From Mycolicibacter hiberniae (GTDB lineage: Bacteria > Actinomycetota > Actinomycetes > Mycobacteriales > Mycobacteriaceae), in NCBI RefSeq assembly GCF_010729485.1, contig NZ_AP022609.1:868001-932000 (forward strand): DNA of 64,000 nt. The letters are read 5' to 3'. How positions within the stretch are numbered: the stretch's first letter is position 1; the number at the start of each line of letters is the position of its first letter. The position numbers and the translations under genes were made by a program. Of the stretch, positions 9,099 to 18,869 are shown piece after piece. The notes beneath the pieces were generated by a model, which made no database searches, was not told where the DNA came from, and worked only from the letters and a program-made list of their open reading frames with translations.

Positions 9099-12000
9099 GT
9101 GACGATCCACGAACACGACCGGGTGTCTGCCGACGGATCAGGCTCTGGGCGGTTCCCCAGCGCCTCGTCCGCTCTGGTGGACCGGCTGACGGCCGGCGAG
9201 CCGTACGCGGTCGCTTTCGGTGGGCAGGGCAGCGCCTGGCTGGAGTCGCTCGAAGAGCTGGTGTCCTCCGCCGGGATCGAGACGGAGCTGGCCACCCTGG
9301 CCGGCGAGGCCGACCTGCTGCTCGAGCCGATCGCCAACGAACTTGTGGTGGTCCGGCCCATCGGCTTCGAGCCGCTGCAGTGGGTGCGGGCGCTGGCCGC
9401 CGAGGACGCGATCCCGTCGGCCAAGCAGCTGACCTCGGCTGCGGTGTCGGTGCCGGGCGTCCTGCTGACCCAGATCGCCGCCATGCGCGCGCTGGAGCGC
9501 CAGGGGCTGGATCTGGCGGCAACCCCGCCGGTGGCCGCGGCCGGCCACTCGCAGGGCATCCTCGCCGTCGAGTCGCTGAAGGCCGGCGGCGCCAACGACG
9601 TGCAGCTGCTGGCGATCGCCCAACTGGTGGGCGCCGCCGGAACCCTGGTGGCCCGGCGCCGGGGCATCTCGGTGCTGGGAGACCGTCCGCCGATGGTGTC
9701 GATCACCAACGTCGACCCCGAGCGCATCAGCCAACTGCTGGACGAGTTCGCCCAGGACGTGCGCACGGTGCTGCCGCCGGTGCTGTCCATCCGCAACGGC
9801 CGGCGCTCGGTGGTCATCACCGGAACTCCCGAACAACTCTCCCGTTTCGAGCTGTACTGCGAGCAGATCGCCGACAAGGAGGCCGCCGAGCGCAAGAACA
9901 AACTGCGCGGCGGTGCGGTCTTCGCCCCGGTGTTCGAGCCGGTGCAGGTCGAAGTCGGATTCCACTCGCCGCGGCTGTCCGACGGCGTCGAGATCGTCTG
10001 TCGGTGGGCCGCCAGGGTGGGCCTCGACGTCGAGCTGACCCGTCAACTGGCCGGTTCGATCCTGGTGGGCCAGGTCGACTGGGTCGATGAGGTCACCGCG
10101 CTGGATGAGGCGGGCGCCCGTTGGATCCTGGATCTGGGACCCGGCGACATCCTGACCCGGCTGACCGCACCGGTGATCCGCGGCCTGGGCATCGGAATCG
10201 TGCCGGTGGCCACCCGCGGGGGACAGCGCAACCTGTTCACCATCGGCGCCGTGCCCGAGGTCGCCCGGCCTTGGACCAGTTACGCACCCACCGTGGTCGC
10301 GCTTCCCGACGGCCGGGTCAAGCTCGAGACCAAGTTCACCCGGCTCACCGGCCGCTCGCCGATCCTGCTGGCCGGCATGACGCCGACCACCGTCGACGCC
10401 AAGATCGTCGCCGCGGCCGCCAATGCCGGGCACTGGGCGGAGTTGGCCGGCGGCGGGCAGGTCACCGAAGAGATCTTCGACGACCGCGTTGCGCAGCTGA
10501 CCGAGCTGCTCGAACCGGGCCGCACCGTGCAGTTCAACTCGCTGTTCCTGGACCCCTACCTGTGGAAGCTGCAGGTCGGCGGCAAGCGGCTGGTGCAGAA
10601 GGCACGTCAGTCCGGCGCCCCGTTCGACGGGCTGGTGATCAGTGCCGGCATCCCCGAACTGGAAGAGGCCGTCGAGCTGATCGCCGAGCTCAACGACGCC
10701 GGCATCAGCCATGTCGTCTTCAAGCCCGGCACCGTCGAACAGATCCGGTCGGTGATTCGCATCGCCGCCGAGGCGCCCACCGCGCCGGTGATCGTGCACG
10801 TCGAGGGAGGCCGCGCCGGCGGTCACCACTCCTGGGAGGACCTCGACGACCTGCTGTTGGCGACCTACTCCGAGCTGCGTTCGCAGCCCAACATCACGCT
10901 GTGCGTCGGCGGCGGTATCGGCACCCCCGAGCAGGCCGCCGAGTACCTGTCCGGCCGGTGGTCGCAGCAGTACGGCTTCCCGCTGATGCCCGTCGACGGC
11001 ATCCTGGTGGGCACCGCGGCGATGGCCACCAAGGAGGCCACCACCTCGCCGGCGGTCAAGCAGATGCTGGTGGACACCACGGGCACCGACCAGTGGATCG
11101 GCGCCGGCAAAGCCCAGGGCGGCATGGCATCTTCGCGAAGCCAGCTCGGCGCCGACATCCACGAGATCGACAACGTCGCCTCCCGTTGCGGCCGGCTGCT
11201 CGACGAAGTCGCCGGTGACGGCGAGGCCGTCGCCGAGCGCCGCGACGAGATCATCGCCGCGATGGCCGACACCGCTAAGCCGTACTTCGGCGATGTCGCC
11301 GAGATGACGTATGCGCAATGGCTGCGCCGGTACGTGGAATTGGCGATCGGCGCGGGCGACTCCACCGCCGACACCGCGTCGCCGGACAGTCCCTGGCTTG
11401 CCGACACCTGGCGCGAGCGGTTCGGCTCGATGTTGCAGCGCGCCGAAGCGCGACTGCACGAGCTGGAGTCCGGGCCGATCGAGACCCTGTTCGCCGACAC
11501 CCCGCAGGGACAGGCCATCCTGGAGCGCCCGGCGGAAGCCATCGAAGCGCTGGTGGCTCGCTACCCCGACGCCGAGAAGGTCCGGCTGCACCCGGCCGAC
11601 GCGCCGTTCTTCACCCAGCTGTGCAAGACGCCGGGCAAGCCGGTCAACTTCGTGCCGGTGATCGACAAGGACGTGCGCCGCTGGTGGCGCAGCGACTCGC
11701 TGTGGCAGGCGCACGACGCCCGCTACACCGCCGAGCAGGTCTGCATCATTCCGGGTATCTCCGCCGTCGCCGGGATCACCCGGATCGACGAGCCGGTCGG
11801 CGAGCTGCTGGACCGTTTCGAGCAGGCCGCGGTCGACCAGGTGCTGGCCACCGGCGCGGAGCCGACGCCGGTCAGCGCGCGCCGCCGGGGACGCACCGAT
11901 GTCACCGGTGCGCTGGCCGTCGTGCTCGACGCTCCCGACGTGCTGTGGGCGGGACGCACCGCCACCAACCCGGTGCACCGGATCGCCGACCCCCACGAGT

Positions 12001-15000
12001 GGCAGGTGCACGAGAACCGCACCGCCACCCACCCGTCCACCGGGGCGCGTCTGGAGGCCGTCTCGGAGTCCACCGTGGAACTGCAGGTGCCGCTGTCGGG
12101 TGTGTGGATCAGCATCCGCTTCACCGTGCCGGCCACCGTCGTCGACGGCACCGCCCCGCTGGTGTCCACCGAAGACGCCGCCGCCGCGATGCGTTCGGTG
12201 CTGGCCATCGCCGCCGGTGTCGAGGGCCCGGACGCACTGCCCCCGGTGCACGAGGGCACGGCCACCGTGACCGTGGCGTGGGACCCCGAGCAGGTCGCCG
12301 ACCACACCGGGGTGACCGCGACCTTCGGGGCGCCGCTGGCGCCGGGGCTGTCCACCGTGCCCGACGCACTGGTCGGCCGGTGCTGGCCGGCGGTGTTCGC
12401 CGCCATCGGCTCGGCCACCACCGACACCGGTTTCCCGGTGGTCGAGGGCCTGCTGTCGTTGGTGCACCTGGACCACGCGGCGCAGCTGCTCGGCGCGCTG
12501 CCGGCCGAACCGGCCGAATTGACCGTCACCGCAACGGTTTCGGCGGCCACCGACACCGAGGTCGGCCGCGTCGTCCCGGTGTCGGTCACGGTTGCTGCGG
12601 CCGATGGCACCGTGCTGGCCACCCTGCAGGAGCGCTTCGCGATTCGCGGGCGCACCGGCGCCGCGGAATTGACTGACCCGGTCCGGGCCGGCGGCGCGGT
12701 CTCCGACAACGCCACCGACACCCCGCGCCGCCGCCGGCGTGACGTCACCGTCACCGCGCCGGTGGACATGCGACCGTTCGCTGCCGTCTCCGGTGACTAC
12801 AACCCGATCCACACCGACCGGGCCGCGGCGCTGCTGGCCGGCCTGGAATCGCCCATCGTGCACGGCATGTGGCTCTCGGCCGCGGCCCAGCACGTGGTGA
12901 CCGCCACCGACGGCCAGGCCCGCCCGCCGGCGCGGCTGGTGGGCTGGACCGCGCGCTTCCTGGGCATGGTCAAGCCCGGCGACGACGTCGACTTCCGCGT
13001 GGACCGGGTCGGAATCGACCTGGGCGCAGAGGTTTTGGAGATCAGCGCACGGATCGGCTCGGATCTGGTGATGTCGGCGACCGCCCGGCTGACCGCCCCC
13101 AAGACCGTCTACGCATTCCCGGGCCAGGGCATCCAGCACAAGGGCATGGGCATGGAGGTCCGCGCCCGGTCCAAGGCCGCACGCAAGGTGTGGGACTCCG
13201 CGGACAAGTTCACCCGCGAAACCCTGGGCTTCTCGGTGCTGCACGTGGTGCGCGACAACCCGACTTCCCTGATCGCTTCCGGCGTGCACTACCAGCACCC
13301 CGAGGGTGTGCTGTACCTGACGCAGTTCACCCAGGTGGCGATGGCCACCGTGGCCGCCGCGCAGGTCGCCGAGATGCGCGAGCAGGGCGCCTTCGTCGAG
13401 GGCGCGATCGCCTGCGGCCACTCCGTCGGCGAGTACACCGCGCTGGCCTGTGTCAGTGACGTTTACGAGCTGGAGGCACTGCTGGAGGTGGTGTTCCACC
13501 GCGGCTCGAAGATGCACGACATCGTGCCGCGCGACGCGATGGGACGCTCCAACTACCGGTTGGCCGCCATCCGGCCGTCGCAGATCGACCTCGACGACGC
13601 CGATGTGACCGCGTTCGTCGCCGAGATCTCTGAGCGCACCGGGGAATTTCTGCAGATCGTCAACTTCAACCTGCGCGGCTCGCAGTACGCGATCGCCGGC
13701 ACGGTGGCCGGTCTGGAGGCGCTGGAGGCCGAGGTCGAGCGGCGCCGGGAGATCTCCGGCGGCAAGCGCTCATTCATCCTGGTTCCCGGGATCGACGTGC
13801 CGTTCCACTCGAGCGTGCTGCGTATCGGCGTCGACGACTTCCGGCGTTCGCTGGAGCGGGTCATGCCGCGTGACACCGACCCCGAGCTGATCGTCGGACG
13901 CTACATCCCGAACCTGGTGCCCAAGCCGTTCACTTTGGATCGGGAGTTCATCCAAGAGATTCGCGACTTGGTCCCGGCCGAGCCCCTCGACGAGGTTCTG
14001 GCCGACTACGACACCTGGCGCAACGAGAAGCCCGCCGAGTTGTGCCGCAAGATCGTCATCGAGTTGCTGGCCTGGCAGTTCGCCAGCCCGGTCCGCTGGA
14101 TCGAGACGCAGGATCTGCTGTTCATCGAGGAGGCGGCCGGCGGGCTGGGCGTGGAGCGATTCGTCGAGATCGGTGTGAAGACCGCACCGACGGTGGCCGG
14201 ACTGGCCACCAACACCCTCAAACTGCCCGAGTACGCCCACAGCACCGTGGAAGTGCTCAACGCCGAGCGGGACGCCGCGGTGCTGTTCGCCACCGACACG
14301 GACCCCGAGCCGGAACCGGAGGAGGAAGAGGCTCCGGCTGAGGCATCTGCGGAAGGCGCCCCGGCCGCGGCGGCCGCCCCGGCGCCGGCGGCTCCGGCCG
14401 CACCGTCCGGGGGCCCGCGCCCTGAGGACATCGCGTTCGACGCCGCCGACGCCACCTGCGCGCTGATCGCGTTGAGCGCCAAGATGCGCATCGACCAGAT
14501 CGAGGCCCTGGACTCCATCGAGTCCATCACCGACGGGGCGTCCTCGCGGCGCAACCAGCTGCTGGTGGACCTGGGCTCGGAGCTGAACCTGGGCGCCATC
14601 GACGGCGCCGCCGAGGCCGACCTGGCCGGGTTGAAGTCGCAGGTGACCAAGCTGGCGCGCACCTACAAGCCGTACGGCCCGGTGCTGACCGATGCGATCA
14701 ACGACCAGCTCCGCACCATTCTGGGGCCCTCGGGCAAGCGGCCCGGTGCCATCGCCGAGCGGGTCAAGAAGACCTGGGAGCTCGGTGACGGCTGGGCCAA
14801 GCACGTCACCGTCGAGGTGGCGTTGGGGACTCGCGAAGGCTCCAGCGTCCGGGGCGGACCGTTGGGCGGCCTGCACGAGGGTGCGCTCGCCGACGGTGCG
14901 GCTGTCGACAAGGTGATCGACGCGGCCGTGCAGGCCGTTGCCGCGCGGCGCGGTGTCGCGGTGAGCCTGCCGTCGGCCGGCGGTGGCGGCGGCGGCGCGA

Positions 15001-18000
15001 CCGTGGACGCTGCTGCGCTGGGCGAGTTCACCGCCCAGATCACCGGCCGCGACGGGGTGCTGGCTTCTGCTGCCCGACTGGTGTTGGGCCAGCTCGGATT
15101 CGACGACGCCGTGAGTGCGCCGGCGGGTGTCACCGACAGTGAGCTGATCGACCTGGTGACCGCCGAATTGGGGTCGGACTGGCCGCGCCTGGTGGCGCCG
15201 GCGTTCGACGGCCGCAAAGCGGTGCTGCTCGACGACCGCTGGGCCAGTGCCCGCGAGGACCTGGTCAAGCTGTGGCTGACTGACGAAGGCGAGATCGACG
15301 CCGACTGGACCCGTCTCGCCGAGCGTTTCGAGGGCACCGGCCATGTCGTGGCCACCCAGGCCACCTGGTGGCAGGGCCGGGCGCTGGCGTCGGGCCGGCA
15401 GATTCACGCCTCGCTCTACGCCCGGATCGCCGCCGGCGCGGAGAACCCCGGCCGGGGCCGCTACAGCGACGAGATCGCAGTGGTGACCGGGGCCTCCAAG
15501 GGCTCGATCGCGGCGTCGGTGGTCGGGCAGCTGCTCGACGGCGGTGCGACCGTGATCGCGACCACCTCCCGGCTCGATGACGAGCGGCTGGGCTTCTACC
15601 GCAGCCTCTACCGCGAGCACGCCCGGTTCGGTGCGGCGCTGTGGGTGGTGCCCGCCAACATGGCCTCCTACGCCGATATCGACGCACTCGTGGAGTGGGT
15701 CGGTACCGAGCAGACCGAAAATCTTGGGCCGCAGTCGATTCACCTCAAAGACGCGCAGACCCCGACGCTGCTGTTCCCGTTCGCAGCACCGCGGGTCGCC
15801 GGCGACCTGTCCGAGGCCGGTCCGCGTGCCGAGATGGAGATGAAGGTGCTGCTGTGGGCCGTGCAGCGGCTCATCGGCGGATTGTCGAAGATCGGTGCTG
15901 AACGCGACATCGCCTCACGGCTGCACGTGGTGCTGCCGGGTTCGCCCAACCGCGGCATGTTCGGCGGTGATGGCGCCTACGGGGAGGCCAAGGCATCGCT
16001 GGACGCCGTGGTGGCGCGGTGGAAGGCCGAGTCGTCGTGGGCCTCGCGGGTCAGCCTCGCGCACGCCCTGATCGGCTGGACCCGGGGCACCGGGCTGATG
16101 GGCCACAACGACGTCATCGTCGATGCGGTCGAGGAAGCCGGTGTCACCACCTACTCGACCGAGCAGATGGCCGCCATGCTGCTGGAGCTGTGCAGCGTCG
16201 AGTCCAAGGTGGCCGCGGCCAACGCGCCGATCGAGGCCGACCTGACCGGTGGCCTGGCCGAGGCGAACCTGGACATGGCAGAGCTGGCCGCCCGGGCGCG
16301 CGAGGAGATGACCGCCGAAGCGGCAGCCGGGGACGAGTCCGCGGGCGCCGACACCGTCGCGGCACTGCCGAGCCCGCCGCGCGGGCAGACCGCGGCACCC
16401 GCGCCGGCCTGGGCCGACCTCGACGTCGACCTGGCCGACATGGTGGTCATCGTCGGTGGCGCCGAACTCGGCCCGCTGGGCTCCTCGCGGACCCGCTTCG
16501 AGATGGAGGTCGCCGGCGAGCTGTCGGCAGCCGGGGTGCTGGAGCTGGCGTGGACCACCGGGCTGGTCCGCTGGGAAGACGACCCGACGCCCGGTTGGTA
16601 TGACACCGCCACCGGCGAGCTGGTCGACGAGGCCGAGCTGGTCGAGCGGTACCACGACACCGTGGTGGAACGCGTGGGCATCCGCGAGTTCGTCGACGAC
16701 GGAGCGATCGACCCGGACCACGCCTCGCCGCTGCTGGTCAGCGTGTTCCTGGACAAGGACTTCTCGTTCGTGGTCTCCAGCGAGGCCGACGCGCGCGCGT
16801 TCGTCGAGTTCGACCCCGAGCACACCGTGGTGCGCCCGGTGCCGGACTCCTCGGACTGGCAGGTGATCCGCAAGGCGGGCACCGAGATCCGGGTCCCGCG
16901 CAAGAGCAAGCTGTCGCGCACGGTGGGTGCTCAGATCCCGACCGGGTTCGACCCGACGGTGTGGGGCATCAGCCAGGACATGGCCACGTCCATCGACCGG
17001 GTGGCGCTGTGGAACATCGTCGCCACCGTGGATGCGTTCCTGTCGGCGGGCTTCACCCCGACCGAGCTGATGCGCTGGGTGCATCCGTCGCTGGTGGCCA
17101 GCACCCAGGGCACCGGCATGGGCGGCATGACGTCGATGCAGACCATGTACCACGGCAACCTGCTCGGGCGCGCCAAGCCCAACGACATCCTGCAGGAAGT
17201 CCTGCCGAATGTGGTTGCGGCGCATGTGGTCCAGAGCTACATCGGCTCCTACGGCGCGATGATCCACCCGGTGGCCGCCTGTGCCACCGCGGCGGTTTCG
17301 GTCGAAGAGGGCGTCGACAAGATCCGGCTGGGCAAGGCGGAGCTGGTGGTCACCGGCGGGTACGACGACCTGACGCTGGAGGCCATCATCGGATTCGGTG
17401 ACATGGCGGCGACCGCCGACACCGAGGTGATGCGCGCCAAGGGCATCAGCGACGCGAAGTTCTCCCGCGCCAACGACCGGCGCCGGCTGGGCTTCGTCGA
17501 GGCCCAGGGCGGCGGCACCATTCTGCTGGCCCGCGGCGACCTGGCCGCCAAGATGGGCCTGCCGGTGCTGGCCGTGGTGGCCTACGCACAGAGCTTCGCC
17601 GACGGCGTGCACACCTCGATCCCGGCGCCGGGCCTGGGCGCGCTGGGCGCGGGCCGGGGCGGCAGGGACTCGGTGCTGGCCCGCTCACTGGCCAAACTGG
17701 GTGTGGGCGCCGACGACATCGCGGTGGTGTCCAAACACGACACCTCCACGTTGGCCAACGACCCCAACGAGACCGAGCTGCATGAGCGGCTGGCCGACTC
17801 GCTGGGCCGCTCGGAGGGTGCACCGCTGTTCGTGATCAGCCAGAAGAGCCTCACCGGGCACGCCAAGGGCGGCGCGGCGGTGTTCCAGATCATGGGCTTG
17901 TGCCAGGTGCTGGCCAACGGGGTCATTCCGCCGAACCGGAGCCTGGACTGCGTCGACGACGAGCTGGCGACCGCCGGGCACCTGGTGTGGGCGCGCGAGA

Positions 18001-18332
18001 CCCTGGAGCTGGGAGAGAAGTTCCCGCTCAAGGCCGGGCTGGTCACCAGCCTCGGATTCGGTCACGTGTCCGGGCTGGTCGCGCTGGTGCACCCGGCGGC
18101 GTTCCTGGCGGCGCTGGACCCGACTCAGCGCGCGACCTACCAGGAGCAGGCAGCTGCCCGGGTGCTGGCCGGCCAGCGGCGTCTCGCCTCGGCGATCGCC
18201 GGTGGCAAGCCGATGTATGAGCGGCCCGCCGACCGGCGGTTCGACCACTCCGCGCCGGAGAAGCGTCAGGAGTCGGCGATGCTGCTCAACCCGGCGGCAC
18301 GGCTCGGCGACGACGACGTCTATATCGGCTAA
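9099..18332 (+). CDS. fas: Type I fatty acid synthase
   Basis: 3077 residues, normal for mycobacterial FAS-I. A single cytosolic polypeptide makes C16-C26 acyl-CoAs that feed membrane lipid and mycolic acid synthesis. Domains in order: acyltransferase (AAGHSQGILAVES, about residue 150), enoyl reductase (ILLAGMTPTTVDAKIV, about 420), dehydratase hot-dog (SGDYNPIHTDRAAA, about 1228), malonyl/palmitoyl transferase (FPGQGIQHKGMG about 1340, ACGHSVGEYTAL about 1440), a Glu/Ala/Pro-rich linker (about 1735-1770), ACP (around LDSIESITDG, about 1805), ketoreductase (VVTGASKGSIAASVVG, about 2127), and ketosynthase (PVAACATAAVSVEEG, Cys about 2728; SKHDTSTLANDPNETE; KSLTGHAKGGAA). Start GTG with GGGAGA 8 nt upstream. 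acpS follows. Confidence 0.98.
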   Translation: MTIHEHDRVSADGSGSGRFPSASSALVDRLTAGEPYAVAFGGQGSAWLESLEELVSSAGIETELATLAGEADLLLEPIANELVVVRPIGFEPLQWVRALAAEDAIPSAKQLTSAAVSVPGVLLTQIAAMRALERQGLDLAATPPVAAAGHSQGILAVESLKAGGANDVQLLAIAQLVGAAGTLVARRRGISVLGDRPPMVSITNVDPERISQLLDEFAQDVRTVLPPVLSIRNGRRSVVITGTPEQLSRFELYCEQIADKEAAERKNKLRGGAVFAPVFEPVQVEVGFHSPRLSDGVEIVCRWAARVGLDVELTRQLAGSILVGQVDWVDEVTALDEAGARWILDLGPGDILTRLTAPVIRGLGIGIVPVATRGGQRNLFTIGAVPEVARPWTSYAPTVVALPDGRVKLETKFTRLTGRSPILLAGMTPTTVDAKIVAAAANAGHWAELAGGGQVTEEIFDDRVAQLTELLEPGRTVQFNSLFLDPYLWKLQVGGKRLVQKARQSGAPFDGLVISAGIPELEEAVELIAELNDAGISHVVFKPGTVEQIRSVIRIAAEAPTAPVIVHVEGGRAGGHHSWEDLDDLLLATYSELRSQPNITLCVGGGIGTPEQAAEYLSGRWSQQYGFPLMPVDGILVGTAAMATKEATTSPAVKQMLVDTTGTDQWIGAGKAQGGMASSRSQLGADIHEIDNVASRCGRLLDEVAGDGEAVAERRDEIIAAMADTAKPYFGDVAEMTYAQWLRRYVELAIGAGDSTADTASPDSPWLADTWRERFGSMLQRAEARLHELESGPIETLFADTPQGQAILERPAEAIEALVARYPDAEKVRLHPADAPFFTQLCKTPGKPVNFVPVIDKDVRRWWRSDSLWQAHDARYTAEQVCIIPGISAVAGITRIDEPVGELLDRFEQAAVDQVLATGAEPTPVSARRRGRTDVTGALAVVLDAPDVLWAGRTATNPVHRIADPHEWQVHENRTATHPSTGARLEAVSESTVELQVPLSGVWISIRFTVPATVVDGTAPLVSTEDAAAAMRSVLAIAAGVEGPDALPPVHEGTATVTVAWDPEQVADHTGVTATFGAPLAPGLSTVPDALVGRCWPAVFAAIGSATTDTGFPVVEGLLSLVHLDHAAQLLGALPAEPAELTVTATVSAATDTEVGRVVPVSVTVAAADGTVLATLQERFAIRGRTGAAELTDPVRAGGAVSDNATDTPRRRRRDVTVTAPVDMRPFAAVSGDYNPIHTDRAAALLAGLESPIVHGMWLSAAAQHVVTATDGQARPPARLVGWTARFLGMVKPGDDVDFRVDRVGIDLGAEVLEISARIGSDLVMSATARLTAPKTVYAFPGQGIQHKGMGMEVRARSKAARKVWDSADKFTRETLGFSVLHVVRDNPTSLIASGVHYQHPEGVLYLTQFTQVAMATVAAAQVAEMREQGAFVEGAIACGHSVGEYTALACVSDVYELEALLEVVFHRGSKMHDIVPRDAMGRSNYRLAAIRPSQIDLDDADVTAFVAEISERTGEFLQIVNFNLRGSQYAIAGTVAGLEALEAEVERRREISGGKRSFILVPGIDVPFHSSVLRIGVDDFRRSLERVMPRDTDPELIVGRYIPNLVPKPFTLDREFIQEIRDLVPAEPLDEVLADYDTWRNEKPAELCRKIVIELLAWQFASPVRWIETQDLLFIEEAAGGLGVERFVEIGVKTAPTVAGLATNTLKLPEYAHSTVEVLNAERDAAVLFATDTDPEPEPEEEEAPAEASAEGAPAAAAAPAPAAPAAPSGGPRPEDIAFDAADATCALIALSAKMRIDQIEALDSIESITDGASSRRNQLLVDLGSELNLGAIDGAAEADLAGLKSQVTKLARTYKPYGPVLTDAINDQLRTILGPSGKRPGAIAERVKKTWELGDGWAKHVTVEVALGTREGSSVRGGPLGGLHEGALADGAAVDKVIDAAVQAVAARRGVAVSLPSAGGGGGGATVDAAALGEFTAQITGRDGVLASAARLVLGQLGFDDAVSAPAGVTDSELIDLVTAELGSDWPRLVAPAFDGRKAVLLDDRWASAREDLVKLWLTDEGEIDADWTRLAERFEGTGHVVATQATWWQGRALASGRQIHASLYARIAAGAENPGRGRYSDEIAVVTGASKGSIAASVVGQLLDGGATVIATTSRLDDERLGFYRSLYREHARFGAALWVVPANMASYADIDALVEWVGTEQTENLGPQSIHLKDAQTPTLLFPFAAPRVAGDLSEAGPRAEMEMKVLLWAVQRLIGGLSKIGAERDIASRLHVVLPGSPNRGMFGGDGAYGEAKASLDAVVARWKAESSWASRVSLAHALIGWTRGTGLMGHNDVIVDAVEEAGVTTYSTEQMAAMLLELCSVESKVAAANAPIEADLTGGLAEANLDMAELAARAREEMTAEAAAGDESAGADTVAALPSPPRGQTAAPAPAWADLDVDLADMVVIVGGAELGPLGSSRTRFEMEVAGELSAAGVLELAWTTGLVRWEDDPTPGWYDTATGELVDEAELVERYHDTVVERVGIREFVDDGAIDPDHASPLLVSVFLDKDFSFVVSSEADARAFVEFDPEHTVVRPVPDSSDWQVIRKAGTEIRVPRKSKLSRTVGAQIPTGFDPTVWGISQDMATSIDRVALWNIVATVDAFLSAGFTPTELMRWVHPSLVASTQGTGMGGMTSMQTMYHGNLLGRAKPNDILQEVLPNVVAAHVVQSYIGSYGAMIHPVAACATAAVSVEEGVDKIRLGKAELVVTGGYDDLTLEAIIGFGDMAATADTEVMRAKGISDAKFSRANDRRRLGFVEAQGGGTILLARGDLAAKMGLPVLAVVAYAQSFADGVHTSIPAPGLGALGAGRGGRDSVLARSLAKLGVGADDIAVVSKHDTSTLANDPNETELHERLADSLGRSEGAPLFVISQKSLTGHAKGGAAVFQIMGLCQVLANGVIPPNRSLDCVDDELATAGHLVWARETLELGEKFPLKAGLVTSLGFGHVSGLVALVHPAAFLAALDPTQRATYQEQAAARVLAGQRRLASAIAGGKPMYERPADRRFDHSAPEKRQESAMLLNPAARLGDDDVYIG

Positions 18333-18357
18333 CGTCACCGGCTATGGGCCGCGCCGC

Positions 18358-18393
18358 GACGATGCACAGCGAAGCGATGATGAGGAGCGGTGC
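18358..18393 (+). repeat. Interspersed repeat, copy 1 (GCGAAGCGATGA core), just before acpS
   Basis: A 36-bp element with core CAGCGAAGCGATGA ends directly at the acpS ATG and supplies its GAGGAG ribosome binding site. A second copy lies at 35580-35616 before scoB, with the same placement. The two copies differ at a few positions only. From memory, a very similar sequence recurs between genes in mycobacterial genomes. Confidence 0.6.
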
Positions 18394-18786
18394 ATGAGCA
18401 TCGTTGGTGTGGGGATCGACCTCGTCTCGATTCCCGACTTCGCCGAGCAGGTGGACCAACCCGGGACGGTGTTCACCGAGACGTTCACCCCCGGTGAGCG
18501 GCGGGATGCCTCCGACAAGAGTTCGTCGGCGGCACGGCACCTGGCCGCCCGCTGGGCGGCCAAGGAGGCGGTGATCAAGGCGTGGTCGGGGTCGCGGTTC
18601 GCCCAGAAGCCGGTGTTGCCGGAGGCGATTCACCGCGACATCGAGGTGGTGACCGACACCTGGGGACGCCCCAAGGTGCGACTCTCCGGGGAGATCGCCC
18701 AGCATCTGGCCGAGGTGACGATCCACGTGTCGCTGACCCACGACGGCGACACCGCCGCCGCGGTCGCCATCCTGGAGGTCACCTAA
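18394..18786 (+). CDS. acpS: Holo-[acyl-carrier-protein] synthase
   Basis: 130 residues. AcpS moves phosphopantetheine from CoA to the ACP serine of FAS-I; it is a cytosolic, Mg-dependent trimer. The signature residues are present: Asp9 in VGVGIDLVSI and Glu58 in RWAAKEAVIKAW, and the C-terminal VSLTHDGDTAAAVAI. The ATG at 18394 fits the family N-terminus and has GAGGAG upstream, contributed by the interspersed repeat. It follows fas by 61 bp, an operon layout conserved in mycobacteria. A strong inverted repeat follows its stop. Confidence 0.96.
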   Translation: MSIVGVGIDLVSIPDFAEQVDQPGTVFTETFTPGERRDASDKSSSAARHLAARWAAKEAVIKAWSGSRFAQKPVLPEAIHRDIEVVTDTWGRPKVRLSGEIAQHLAEVTIHVSLTHDGDTAAAVAILEVT

Positions 18787-18787
18787 T

Positions 18788-18851
18788 CCGCGAGCAGACA
18801 CAGAATCGCGCTCCGGATGGCTCGGGCGTGCGATTCTGTGTCTGCTCGCGG
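18788..18851. terminator. Perfect 22-bp inverted repeat after acpS
   Basis: The arm at 18788-18809 is the exact reverse complement of 18830-18851, with a 20-nt loop. No run of T follows on either side, so if it acts as a terminator it does so without a U-tract. It lies between acpS and the start of the peptidase gene (18870), and also just covers the region where the latter's promoter would be. Confidence 0.6.
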
Positions 18852-18869
18852 GGAAGGAATACTGGCGCC

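Noticed and set aside
9138..13517. Very long open frame on the minus strand across fas
   Set aside because: High-GC DNA gives long antisense frames; the translation is full of repeated charged residues with no family match, and the plus strand carries fas.
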